Assembly (NCBI GenBank): GCA_946183145.1
Contig: CAMGZM010000009.1
Coordinates: 1 to 64,000 of the forward strand
DNA from: an uncultured Fretibacterium sp.
GTDB taxonomy: Bacteria; Synergistota; Synergistia; Synergistales; Aminobacteriaceae
Length of the DNA stretch: 64,000 bases
Direction of reading: 5' to 3'
The notes under the pieces were generated by a model. That model was not told the origin of the DNA. It did no database searches and was given only the letters and a program-made list of their open reading frames with translations. The position numbers and the translations under genes are program-made. Below, piece by piece: positions 10,481-20,334 of the stretch. Every line of letters starts with the position of its first letter. Positions within the stretch are counted from its first letter, which is position 1.

Positions 10481-13400
10481 TCCGGCTGCGCTTTCAGAAT
10501 CTCAAATATTTCTCTGGTCTCTGACTCTGCTTTGTCGCGTTTTCTCCCTGATGACATCAACACACCGTAAATTATCTCGCATATTTGCCGGGCTTTCTGC
10601 TCGTTTTCACGGAAGCCTGACTCTTTGCCCGCCTCTATTGCTCCGTCAACCTTCAGCGTTAATTTCTCGTCCCCGTCAAGATAGTCATATATTGCCCGGC
10701 GTGTTGCGCTGTCTTTCACGGAGTCGGGATAAGTCTTGTCCTCTTCAGGGTGCAGAACTTTGCGGGCTAAATCTGCAATTTCCGCTAAATATTCCGCGTA
10801 GTCAATCGCTTCACTCTTCCGGCGTTTGATTAAGGCTCTCAGAATTTCCGACAATCTTCCGTAATATATCGCGTTCGTGTTCATTCTCTGCGTGATCTCG
10901 TACGTGATATTGTTCTCTATGATTTCCGGCTTTGCTGAGTCATCGCAGTTTATTTCCCGCAAAACTTCATCAGGCGTTAAATTTTTCCCGTCAGCAAGAA
11001 GTTCAACAAGCGACATATCAGCCAGCGCACTAATAATTTTCGACTCGTCAGCATGTATATATGTGTCGAGAATATAGCGCATGTCAGCCGCGTATGCTTT
11101 CAAGTCAACGTAATCACAGCTTGAGAGCATGACAAGATATTTTATCCTGCTGTACTCGTTAATCTCCCTCCGTATTCTTTCAACATCTTTCACCGTATAG
11201 CCGTAATCAGACTCCAATCTCATGCTGCAATTCCCGAACGAACGTACAGCCGAAGCCGTCAGCCTGTAAAGATTCTCGCGCTCCGTCTGACTCTCATGGC
11301 CGCAAAAGTATTCTACATAGTCCGAATCACGCCGCGAATCCTTCACGCCTGACATCAATTCTTCAAGCCCTCGGAGACTCCCCCGCATTTCCGCTTCTGC
11401 CTCGTCAAATTTCCCCTTCAGGAAGCCTTCAACATCTTTCTTGTCGTATGAGTCAAACGCTCCTGACGTGTAATCTTTCACCGCTGACTCGATGTTCCTG
11501 AATAAGTCCTTATAGTCGATAATATAGCCGTAATCTTTATCCTCACCGTCGCGCCTGTTGACCCTGCATATAGCTTGAAACAAATCATGATCCCTCATGC
11601 TCTTATCGATGTATAAATATGTCGCGTGTGGAGCGTCGAATCCCGTAAGCAATTTGTCGACAACTATCAATAATTTCATCTGCGCGGGCGTTTTCGTGAA
11701 GGATTCTTTTGCGAACTTCTCGAAATTTTCCGGGGTTTGTCCGTTGAGCATACGTTCATAGATTTCTTTCTTGTATTCTTCCTCGCTCTGCTGGCTTGTG
11801 TCTGATGATGCTGTTCGCACGCTTCTTTCTGTCGGCTCATAGGACGTAACGACGGCGCATTTCGTGAATCCTTTCGCCTGAAATATATCCCAGTACTTGC
11901 ACGCCTCGTATATGCTTCCCGCAACAAGCATGGCATTTCCCCGGTCATTCGCGAGTCTCGGCTTCTCGGCCATGTCGAAAATTATATCCGCCGCAATTCG
12001 TTCGAGCCTTTCACGTGAGCTGTATAGCTTGCTGATTGTCGCCCATTGTTGTATCAGTTTGGCCTTTGCGCGAGCAGTCAGTCCGCGAGTCTTGAGGTCA
12101 AAATATCGGTCAACTTTTTCCGGGCTGTCTAAACTCTGTTCTACGTCCCTTGCTTCATATCTCAGGTCAACAACAACGCCGTCATTCACAGCCTCGTTGA
12201 ATTTGTACGTGTGAATATACGCCCCGAATATCGCCAAACTCGTAGGCTTGTCCGACTTCAGCAGAGGAGTCCCCGTAAACCCGATTAATTTCGCGTGAGG
12301 CATCAATCTTTTCATGGCCTGATGCAATTTCCCCGATTGAGTCCTGTGGCACTCGTCAATGAACGCAATAATATTCCCTTTCGCCGCGTAATTTTTCGGC
12401 AGGTTCGCTAACAATTCCCGCGTGTATAGCTCTATGTCAGACTGACTCCCCGCGTTATGTCCGTACTTGTGAATCAGCGAGCAGATTATGAAGTCCGTGT
12501 TATTGTTGAGAATGTTACGGAGATCCGCCCCGCTTTTCGCACGCCTCACGTTTTTTTCTCCCGTCTTCTGAAATACTCCCTCAATCTGTGAGTCAAGCTC
12601 TTCACGGTCCGTTATGATTACGACTCTCCCGTCATCAATATTTTCACGTATCCATTTCGCAAGCCATACCATAATGAGCGATTTCCCGGAGCCTTGAGTG
12701 TTCCAGATTATTCCGCCCTCGCCCTGCATGATTCGAGTCTGCGCAGCACGAACCGCAAAATACTGGTTATGCCTCGCAATCTTTTTCCGTCCATTGTCGA
12801 AAATCACAAAGTCATGTATCAGGTTCAGGAATCTTTCACGATGGCACAATGAGATTATCCCGTCCCGTAATATGTCCCTCTCTTTTGACTGCTCACGGCG
12901 GATTTTCACCGACAAAGAGTCCTCTGCTCTTTCGTCCTCGCGCCATTCAAGATAATATTTCTCCGGGGTCTGAATGACTCCGTAGCGCAGTCCCTGAGAG
13001 CCATTCCCGGCCATGAGTATTTGAACCGTCCCGAAAAAATTCTGTATGCACTCGCTGCTTTGGTTACGAATCATCTGCCTTATTCCCTCGCCGACAGACA
13101 CACGGGAATTTTTCAGCTCAATCATTCCCAATGCGATTCCGTTCACGTAAAGCACTAAGTCCGGGCGTTTCGTCTCATTCAGCGAGATAGTAACTTCCTC
13201 CGCAAACGCAAAATCATTCGCGCCGATGTCCTTCCAGTCGATATAGTTCACAGTAACATCATGGCCGTCTTTGTCCTTAACTCCCATGTCGCCGTAACGC
13301 AATAAGCCGTAAATTTTCTCGTTGAGCTGGTAAAGTGATAAGCTCTGATTTGCGGCTGTGCTTGTGAGGTCATAAATTGCGCGTGTGATTGTCTCCTCGC

Positions 13401-13581
13401 TGTAGTGCCGTGAACGCAGATTTTTCCGCAGAAGGTCATCAATTACGGGAGTGTTGTTCATGTTCTCGCGGCTGCCGAGAAATTCATAATGAAGGTCATC
13501 AATCAGCCAATGCTTTACGCGGTTTTGCAGCTGTCTTTCAGATTCCAATTTTGAGTCGCACCTTTCCTGTGAGAAGATCAT
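10477..13581 (-). CDS. hsdR: Type I restriction endonuclease subunit R
   Basis: Nuclease motif RPDLVLYVNGIALGMIELKN; Walker A WNTQGSGKSL; FIDECHRTQSG; FTGTPLL. Confidence 0.95.
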   Translation of the reverse strand: MIFSQERCDSKLESERQLQNRVKHWLIDDLHYEFLGSRENMNNTPVIDDLLRKNLRSRHYSEETITRAIYDLTSTAANQSLSLYQLNEKIYGLLRYGDMGVKDKDGHDVTVNYIDWKDIGANDFAFAEEVTISLNETKRPDLVLYVNGIALGMIELKNSRVSVGEGIRQMIRNQSSECIQNFFGTVQILMAGNGSQGLRYGVIQTPEKYYLEWREDERAEDSLSVKIRREQSKERDILRDGIISLCHRERFLNLIHDFVIFDNGRKKIARHNQYFAVRAAQTRIMQGEGGIIWNTQGSGKSLIMVWLAKWIRENIDDGRVVIITDREELDSQIEGVFQKTGEKNVRRAKSGADLRNILNNNTDFIICSLIHKYGHNAGSQSDIELYTRELLANLPKNYAAKGNIIAFIDECHRTQSGKLHQAMKRLMPHAKLIGFTGTPLLKSDKPTSLAIFGAYIHTYKFNEAVNDGVVVDLRYEARDVEQSLDSPEKVDRYFDLKTRGLTARAKAKLIQQWATISKLYSSRERLERIAADIIFDMAEKPRLANDRGNAMLVAGSIYEACKYWDIFQAKGFTKCAVVTSYEPTERSVRTASSDTSQQSEEEYKKEIYERMLNGQTPENFEKFAKESFTKTPAQMKLLIVVDKLLTGFDAPHATYLYIDKSMRDHDLFQAICRVNRRDGEDKDYGYIIDYKDLFRNIESAVKDYTSGAFDSYDKKDVEGFLKGKFDEAEAEMRGSLRGLEELMSGVKDSRRDSDYVEYFCGHESQTERENLYRLTASAVRSFGNCSMRLESDYGYTVKDVERIRREINEYSRIKYLVMLSSCDYVDLKAYAADMRYILDTYIHADESKIISALADMSLVELLADGKNLTPDEVLREINCDDSAKPEIIENNITYEITQRMNTNAIYYGRLSEILRALIKRRKSEAIDYAEYLAEIADLARKVLHPEEDKTYPDSVKDSATRRAIYDYLDGDEKLTLKVDGAIEAGKESGFRENEQKARQICEIIYGVLMSSGRKRDKAESETREIFEILKAQPE

Positions 13582-14749
13582 TCATTGCTCCGTCGCATAT
13601 CTGTGAGATTTTTGCGCGTTCGGTTTCGAGTGAAGATATTTCTTTGTCGAGTGCTGAGAGTGTATCAGCGATTGCTATTTGTTCGTCGAGAGTCGGAAGG
13701 GGGATTAGTATGTCCGCTAAAATTTTTCCGCTGAGGCTCGGCAATGCTGTTGTCTGTACGTAATCGCCAAATTTCAATTTCTGCATCAGATACCAGATAA
13801 AGCGACTTGAAATATTTTGAGACGGCTGGAATGACATCATATTATTATCAATACAGCAATCACATGTTGTAATCCTTTTCCTTTCGAGAAAAATAGCTGC
13901 ACCGATTTTTGCGAATATCACAGAAGCTGCGGGAATAATATTGCATGAAAGTTTTTTTGCAACATCATCGGAAATATAATTATTCGCTCTGAACATATAA
14001 TTTTCGTTTCCTTCATTGCTGAAATCTGAAACTTTGTAAAACGGATATGCGCCTTTTCTTTGTCCTTGATGTTTCAAAGGAAAACCGTTACCGCTAACAA
14101 ATTTTCCGCATTCCCCTAATGTTTTCACCTCCCAATCTCCGCAAAAACCTTCAAGCCGAGTCCGCCCGCTCATTAAGTCATCAAGTGCGCCGTCCCGGAT
14201 TGCTTTCTTCTTGGTGATCAGCTCCGTGAGATTCGTTATGTGCGTGTCGAATGCCGCGAGGGTTTCGGCTATTGCTGTTTGTTCTTTGAGCGGGGGAAGT
14301 ATTATCTCTTGAGATTTCAATAAACTTTGATTGATACTCGCTTGATTTACAGCCGGATTTGCGTTGATTCTTGCCCATGTCCTGCTACGTTCAGAAATCA
14401 GCAGATAAAACAAGAAGTCAGCAGAAACATTTACACAAGGAACAAGCCTCAACAAATTAGCTCCGTGATAAAGTTCGGATTCATTTTTGTACTGAGCAAC
14501 TTTTCCAATATGGGCAATCGAATTAATGTTACTGTACAGAATATCGCCAAATCTCAATCTGAAAGAGTCGTCAGGCTTGACATTGCTATAGCCAACTTTA
14601 TGTTCATCAATAAAACCATCAGCAATAGTTTCTATTCTCGTTATTCGATATTTCCCCCTTGTAAGACGAAAATCACCCATAAAGCCAGATGATATTTTGC
14701 ACACTTCACCCAGCTTTTTGACTTCCCAATCACCCGGATATATCACCAT
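13538..14749 (-). CDS. hsdS: Type I restriction-modification specificity subunit S
   Basis: Two TRD halves, each followed by QxAIAxTLxAxDxxI...GAxxDLxxGxxRL conserved segments. Confidence 0.95.
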   Translation of the reverse strand: MVIYPGDWEVKKLGEVCKISSGFMGDFRLTRGKYRITRIETIADGFIDEHKVGYSNVKPDDSFRLRFGDILYSNINSIAHIGKVAQYKNESELYHGANLLRLVPCVNVSADFLFYLLISERSRTWARINANPAVNQASINQSLLKSQEIILPPLKEQTAIAETLAAFDTHITNLTELITKKKAIRDGALDDLMSGRTRLEGFCGDWEVKTLGECGKFVSGNGFPLKHQGQRKGAYPFYKVSDFSNEGNENYMFRANNYISDDVAKKLSCNIIPAASVIFAKIGAAIFLERKRITTCDCCIDNNMMSFQPSQNISSRFIWYLMQKLKFGDYVQTTALPSLSGKILADILIPLPTLDEQIAIADTLSALDKEISSLETERAKISQICDGAMNDLLTGKVRLKIGI

Positions 14750-17076
14750 ACGTAACCCATCCCCCTCAAAGCATTATGCACAGCTTCACGCGATTTTTCC
14801 GTGTCATTCTCAATCTCACCGAGAGTCCGCCCGTACCTTTCTGCAATCATCACGAGACGCGACAAACATACATTCATTACGCCGTCAATTTCCCCGTGAA
14901 TATCCCCCGTCAATCTCGCAGCCCATTTTGAGTCAATCAGCAAGTGCTTTATCTCGTCAACGCTCAAATCACCGTATTGTTTCATCACAGACTCGTCAAG
15001 CTCTTTGTGAAGTCTCTTTGCTTCTTTCAGCTTGGCTTTGATTTCCTTCTCTTTTTCCGATATGGCTTGAAGCGTTTCAGGCGGTAAATCTTCATCAGAC
15101 TCCGAATCTCCGCGCATGTCTTCAATCTCGGAATTAATGTACTCTATTTCGTCCGTTAATGCTTCTATGTCATCAATTTCTTTCTGGAAATATTCACTCT
15201 CTATTATTTCACGCGGGATTAATTCACCGTCCCAGCTTGTGATTTTTCCGTTCTTGTCTTTCTTCACGTCTATCATTCTCCCGGCCTCATAACCGTATGC
15301 GCGTATCATGTAAACGTCATCCTGTAATGTTTCGTTCCAGTAATTCATGAGGCAGTCAAACACGCTGAACTTGTCCACAATCAAAGCACCGTCATAAAGA
15401 CTCAGGATTGACTCGCCGAGTTCGTGAATCAAAATTTTCGGGCTTGTGTCATCGTTAATGTTAAGGAGAGACTCGCGGGCTTTTGTCTTCCATGCGTCAA
15501 AAATTTCTGTGCCTTCCGTGAATTTCTGAGCGCACAAAGACTCGTCATCCTCAAAAATTTTCTCTGCTTCGTCAACGCTGACTCTTAAGCGGTAAATGCC
15601 GCCGGTGAACGCAAAAATTTTCCCTTTCATGGCCGGGGAGATTCGCCAGATTTTAGCGAGCGTGTTAATGTCGTATTCGGGTATACTGCCGTTAAGGTGA
15701 GCTGAAATATTCTGCGGGAGTGTGTCATCGGGCTTCTGAATGTAGCGGGGGACGTTCATATTTCCGCCGTTTTGCTCTAAGATTTCGGAGTAAGGGACGA
15801 GGCGCGAATATCCGTCAATTTCTTCCTGAGCGTTATAGACTCTTACGATTCGTTCTATGTCCTGCTCTCTGAGTCTGTTTTTGTTGCCGTCTTTCTTGAA
15901 GCCGTTACTCGCGTCGATGAAGAAGATATTTTGACGTCCGGGGGCGTTTTCTTTGTCGATGAACATCAAGCAGGCGGGGATTCCTGTTCCGTAAAAGAGA
16001 TTGGGAGGGAGGCTGATTATGCCCTTGATGTATTTCGTTTTGAGGAGGTTGATGCGTATAGTTTCCTCTGCGTTTCCTCTGAACAGTACACCGTGAGGCA
16101 GAACGATTCCGGCTTTACCGTTAGGCTTGAGGGATTTTATGACGTGAAGGAGCCAGGCAAAGTCGCCATTTTTCGCGGGAGGAACTCCGAATCCCTCGAA
16201 GCGGTGAAAGGTATCATCTTCAAGGTTAACGCCGTCGCTCCATGATTTATACGAAAAGGGAGGGTTCATCACAATGAAATCGAATCGCGTCAGCTGCCCG
16301 AATCCGTCCAAAAATTTCGGCTCGGATAAAGTATTTCCCTTCTGAATTTCTGCTGTGCCTCTCTGGTGAAGGATGAAATTCATCTTTGCGAGTCCTGCTG
16401 TTGATATGTCGATTTCCTGGCCGTAAATTTCTGCGAGTGATATACCGTACTCATTCACGGGTGCTTCATCTGCTGCCCTGATGAGGAGGCTTCCGCTGCC
16501 TGCTGCGGGGTCATAGATCTTAACTTTGTCCGTGATGTTTCTGATTCCGATTAGCCGGGCAATGATTCGTGAGACTTCTGCGGGGGTGTAGAACTGCCCT
16601 TTGCTTTTTCCTGACTCCTGTGCGAACTTCATCATGAAGTATTCATACGCATCGCCGATAATGTCATCACCGTCAGCCCTGTTTGACTTGAAATCGAGCG
16701 CGGGATTCTGAAACACTCCGATTAAACCCGACACTTTATCTATTAATTCTTTTCCCGTTCCTAGCTCATTAACATTCTCAAAACTGACTTCAGAGAGTGA
16801 ACCGCGTAACTTGTTTGCGTCAAGGAATCTTTCAAGAGTTTTGTTGACGATTTCGCCGACATTGGGCTTTCCTTTTGCGTCAATGAGAGTCTGAAATGTT
16901 GCGTCTTCAGGGACGGAAAATTTTGCGAACGGTGAATCGCTGTATTTGTCCGAAACATATTTGAAGAACAGGAGAACGAGAACGTAATCTTTGTAGCGAG
17001 CAGGCTCGACTCCTCCGCGTAATTTGTTGCACGCTTCCCACAATGCTGAATAGATTTCTGATTTTTTCACTGGCAT
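14743..17076 (-). CDS. hsdM: Type I restriction-modification DNA methyltransferase subunit M (777 aa, long C-terminal extension)
   Basis: GQFYTPAEVSRIIARLI; YDPAAGSGSLLI; NPPFSYKSW. Confidence 0.95.
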   Translation of the reverse strand: MPVKKSEIYSALWEACNKLRGGVEPARYKDYVLVLLFFKYVSDKYSDSPFAKFSVPEDATFQTLIDAKGKPNVGEIVNKTLERFLDANKLRGSLSEVSFENVNELGTGKELIDKVSGLIGVFQNPALDFKSNRADGDDIIGDAYEYFMMKFAQESGKSKGQFYTPAEVSRIIARLIGIRNITDKVKIYDPAAGSGSLLIRAADEAPVNEYGISLAEIYGQEIDISTAGLAKMNFILHQRGTAEIQKGNTLSEPKFLDGFGQLTRFDFIVMNPPFSYKSWSDGVNLEDDTFHRFEGFGVPPAKNGDFAWLLHVIKSLKPNGKAGIVLPHGVLFRGNAEETIRINLLKTKYIKGIISLPPNLFYGTGIPACLMFIDKENAPGRQNIFFIDASNGFKKDGNKNRLREQDIERIVRVYNAQEEIDGYSRLVPYSEILEQNGGNMNVPRYIQKPDDTLPQNISAHLNGSIPEYDINTLAKIWRISPAMKGKIFAFTGGIYRLRVSVDEAEKIFEDDESLCAQKFTEGTEIFDAWKTKARESLLNINDDTSPKILIHELGESILSLYDGALIVDKFSVFDCLMNYWNETLQDDVYMIRAYGYEAGRMIDVKKDKNGKITSWDGELIPREIIESEYFQKEIDDIEALTDEIEYINSEIEDMRGDSESDEDLPPETLQAISEKEKEIKAKLKEAKRLHKELDESVMKQYGDLSVDEIKHLLIDSKWAARLTGDIHGEIDGVMNVCLSRLVMIAERYGRTLGEIENDTEKSREAVHNALRGMGYVW

Positions 17077-17196
17077 GATATATTTTCTCCGATAGGTTGA
17101 TTTCTTACATCTGCAAATCAGTGAATATTGTATTACATCAAGCAGTTAATCATGAAACTTGACGTAATTTCTTTCTTTGAAGGGTAAAATATCAGC

Positions 17197-20100
17197 ATGA
17201 AAACAATTCACGAAATAATATCAGAATACGCCGTGAAAAATCCTGCAATGAAAGCTGCTGAAGACTCATCAGGCAGTCTCACTTATGCGGAGCTTGACGG
17301 CGAAAGCAATACAGGCGCGAAAATACTTCAGGGACTTGGCGTTATTGTTGGTGATTCTGTCGGCGTTTATGTTCCGTATGTGAAGGACGTAATAACGTGT
17401 GCTTTGTCAGTGTGGAAGACGGGCGCAATCTATATCCCTATGGATGACGCATATCCCGCTGAAAGACTCGAATATATCCTCAGAGACTCAAACGCAAAAG
17501 CTATCCTCACATGCCGGACTCTTTGGGAGAAAAAGCCGCTGAATTTCCCGGCCGATAACGTAATCTTCATTGACGACATAACAGAATGCGGCTCATCATT
17601 CACACCATGTAACACAATCACCGAAAAATCTCCGGCCATGATTCTCTACACTTCCGGCACAACAGGAAGGCCGAAAGGAGTCCTTCACAGGCACGAATTT
17701 TTGACTCACATTGTTGACTGGATGAACGTCGGCGGGGGATTCGAGCTGTCAGAAAGCTCACGTGTGGGACTCATTTCGCGGTTCACGTTTGTTGCGACTG
17801 TAACATTCATGTTCGGCGCATTGCTGAAGGGAGGAACGTTATACTTTGCGAACGAAAACGCAAGGAATGATCTTGAGCATCTGTATGAATTTCTCGCGGA
17901 CAAAGGAATAACCCATATATTCATTGCTTCAGGACTCGCGGCAATTCTCGCTGAGGATTACGACATTTCCGGCGTTAATGTTTTTGCGGCGGGTGAAAAG
18001 CTCCCTAACTTCCGGGCGCATTCAGACTCCGTATATCTCAGAAACATTTACGGATCTACAGAGCTCGGCGTTGTTACGTCAGCGGAAATTCACGGCCAAG
18101 AGAATCCCATCACAATCGGAAAACCCGGGCCGGGCGTAAAAGCAATGCTCATTGATGAAAATCTCAGTCCGTCAAAACCTGATGAAGCAGGCGAACTCCT
18201 GATAGCGTATGAATACATGTCGAGGCAATATCTCAATCTCCCGGAGCAGACAGCGGAGAAATGGACTCAGATTGACGGCCTCACTTGGTACAGGACTGGC
18301 GACAGAGCAACAATGACTCATGACGGGGATATATGCATTCTAGGCAGAACCGACAACATGATAAAGCTGCGGGGATTCAGAATCGAAACGGGCGAGGTTG
18401 AGTCGCAGGTGTCAAAAGCTGTAACAGGAATCGGGCGCGATGACGTGAAAAACATTGTCGTATGTCTGCGAACCGTAAGCAGGAATGATTATCTTGTCTG
18501 CTACTACGAGTCGGAAAATGACCTTGACGCAAACGAAATCAGAACGGTGAAAACGGAAGCCGCAAAATATCTCGCTGACTACATGATCCCCGATATATTT
18601 ATGAGAGTCGCCCGAATGCCCCGCAACCTTAACGGGAAAATCATACGCAAAGACCTTCCGCAGCCAAAATCGCACACTCACGAAATCACCGCCCTTGACA
18701 GTGAGACTCTTGCGAGGGTCGTGTGGGCTGTTTCTGACGTTCTGGGAATCTCATCGGCTGAACCTGAAGACACATTCACGGAGCTTGGCGGCTCATCAAT
18801 CACGGCCATGAAGCTCGCGGCGTTGTTGCGTCCTCAAGGCATAAAGATTACGACAGCGCAGATACTGAAGCTGAATGTTTTGCGGAAAATTGCTGACGCT
18901 GCTGAAGTAGATTACGCTAAATTGTGGTCAGAGGAAGAATACAGCGCGGTAATTGCCGATTTTGCGTCAAGGGGAGAACACATACAGAAAGTACTTCCCA
19001 TTACAGCACAACAAGATGATATGCTGTTCGACTACTTGCTTTACCCCGACAGAAACAGCTTCAGATCCGTTTACATACTTCAGGCTGACAGCGTTATAAC
19101 AGAGGAAAATTTGCGGCTCGCGCTTGATACTGTCTCACAAGAAAATGAAGAGCTGCGATCATCTATCGTATTTCACCGCACACGGGTTATACAGCAGGTG
19201 ATAACAGACAGGAAGATTCCCGCAAAATTCGTGAACATGAACAATCTTGATGACAGGAATCTCCAAATCGCATGGAATATATTTCAAAGTCCCATTGATT
19301 TGCAGAGAGACACATTAATGCGTGTCGTTTGCGGAGAGTTTTTCGGGAAAAGTTTCCTGTACATAATGACGAGTCATATCAGCTTCACAAAAGAACAGAC
19401 GCGTAAATATATCGCCCGTATAATGTCAGTGCTTGAGGAAAAATATCCTGATGACAAATCGATTCATGGCTGGCGGGAAATTTTTGACGGGAATCTCACG
19501 GAAAATTTTGCGGAAAAAACGAAATCCCGCGGCGAGTCAAAGCTGAGAGAACTTGACCGATCAAGAAGCAATATTCCCCCGGAAATCTGCATTTACTCCG
19601 AGAACAGCGGCCCTAAAATGACGTTCATTCACACAGGCAACACAGGAAGCGAAGCATATTACCGTCTCGCGGACAGAATCAGGGACAAGATTTATTTCTC
19701 TGTGATTGAGCCGTTCAACTTGTGGCACATTGAGGAGGCTACATACGGTATACCGAACATCGCAAAAAGGTACATAGAGATTCTCAAGCGTCATCAGCCC
19801 GAAGGCCCGTATATTTTGGGCGGATGGTGTTACGGCGGAATGATAGCCCACGAAATGGCATGTCAGCTTCAGGAAGCAGGCGAGGAAGTGAAATATCTCT
19901 TCATGCTCGACTCACACGCAACGACAGACCCCGCGTTAAGGCAGATGGCACAAAGCATGTATGACGCGTCGGGGCGTGAATATTTCGAGACAAGCCCGCT
20001 TTTTGCGGATCTCCGTGAAGCTGGAATGCTTGAAACTATGATAATCAACTCGGAGCATGTTTATCACGACATGGCCGCTCATATGCCTTCATTCTTCAAC

Positions 20101-20328
20101 GGTGCTGTAACATACTTCAAGCCCGATGTGATTCCGGCAGAATCTTCCGGGGACGCACGAAAATATTGGGAGAGAATGATGGAGTTCCCCGCCGGTAATT
20201 ACAGGCCATTCTGCAACAGGGATTTATTCCGAATCATTCACACACCGCACGAGCATGATTTGATGATGGATGATGCTTCACTTGATATTATTGTCCCGGA
20301 AATTTTCAGGGCATTGGGCATAAAGTGA
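17197..20328 (+). CDS. Single-module NRPS: adenylation - PCP - truncated condensation-like domain - thioesterase
   Basis: A3 LYTSGTTGRPKGV, A5-like YGSTELG, A7 YRTGD, A10 NGKIIRKDLP; PCP LGGSS; N-lobe C-like segment with SHISFTK; TE GGWCYGG with downstream LDSHATTD and HEHDLM. Confidence 0.9.
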   Translation: MKTIHEIISEYAVKNPAMKAAEDSSGSLTYAELDGESNTGAKILQGLGVIVGDSVGVYVPYVKDVITCALSVWKTGAIYIPMDDAYPAERLEYILRDSNAKAILTCRTLWEKKPLNFPADNVIFIDDITECGSSFTPCNTITEKSPAMILYTSGTTGRPKGVLHRHEFLTHIVDWMNVGGGFELSESSRVGLISRFTFVATVTFMFGALLKGGTLYFANENARNDLEHLYEFLADKGITHIFIASGLAAILAEDYDISGVNVFAAGEKLPNFRAHSDSVYLRNIYGSTELGVVTSAEIHGQENPITIGKPGPGVKAMLIDENLSPSKPDEAGELLIAYEYMSRQYLNLPEQTAEKWTQIDGLTWYRTGDRATMTHDGDICILGRTDNMIKLRGFRIETGEVESQVSKAVTGIGRDDVKNIVVCLRTVSRNDYLVCYYESENDLDANEIRTVKTEAAKYLADYMIPDIFMRVARMPRNLNGKIIRKDLPQPKSHTHEITALDSETLARVVWAVSDVLGISSAEPEDTFTELGGSSITAMKLAALLRPQGIKITTAQILKLNVLRKIADAAEVDYAKLWSEEEYSAVIADFASRGEHIQKVLPITAQQDDMLFDYLLYPDRNSFRSVYILQADSVITEENLRLALDTVSQENEELRSSIVFHRTRVIQQVITDRKIPAKFVNMNNLDDRNLQIAWNIFQSPIDLQRDTLMRVVCGEFFGKSFLYIMTSHISFTKEQTRKYIARIMSVLEEKYPDDKSIHGWREIFDGNLTENFAEKTKSRGESKLRELDRSRSNIPPEICIYSENSGPKMTFIHTGNTGSEAYYRLADRIRDKIYFSVIEPFNLWHIEEATYGIPNIAKRYIEILKRHQPEGPYILGGWCYGGMIAHEMACQLQEAGEEVKYLFMLDSHATTDPALRQMAQSMYDASGREYFETSPLFADLREAGMLETMIINSEHVYHDMAAHMPSFFNGAVTYFKPDVIPAESSGDARKYWERMMEFPAGNYRPFCNRDLFRIIHTPHEHDLMMDDASLDIIVPEIFRALGIK

Positions 20329-20334
20329 AAAAAT

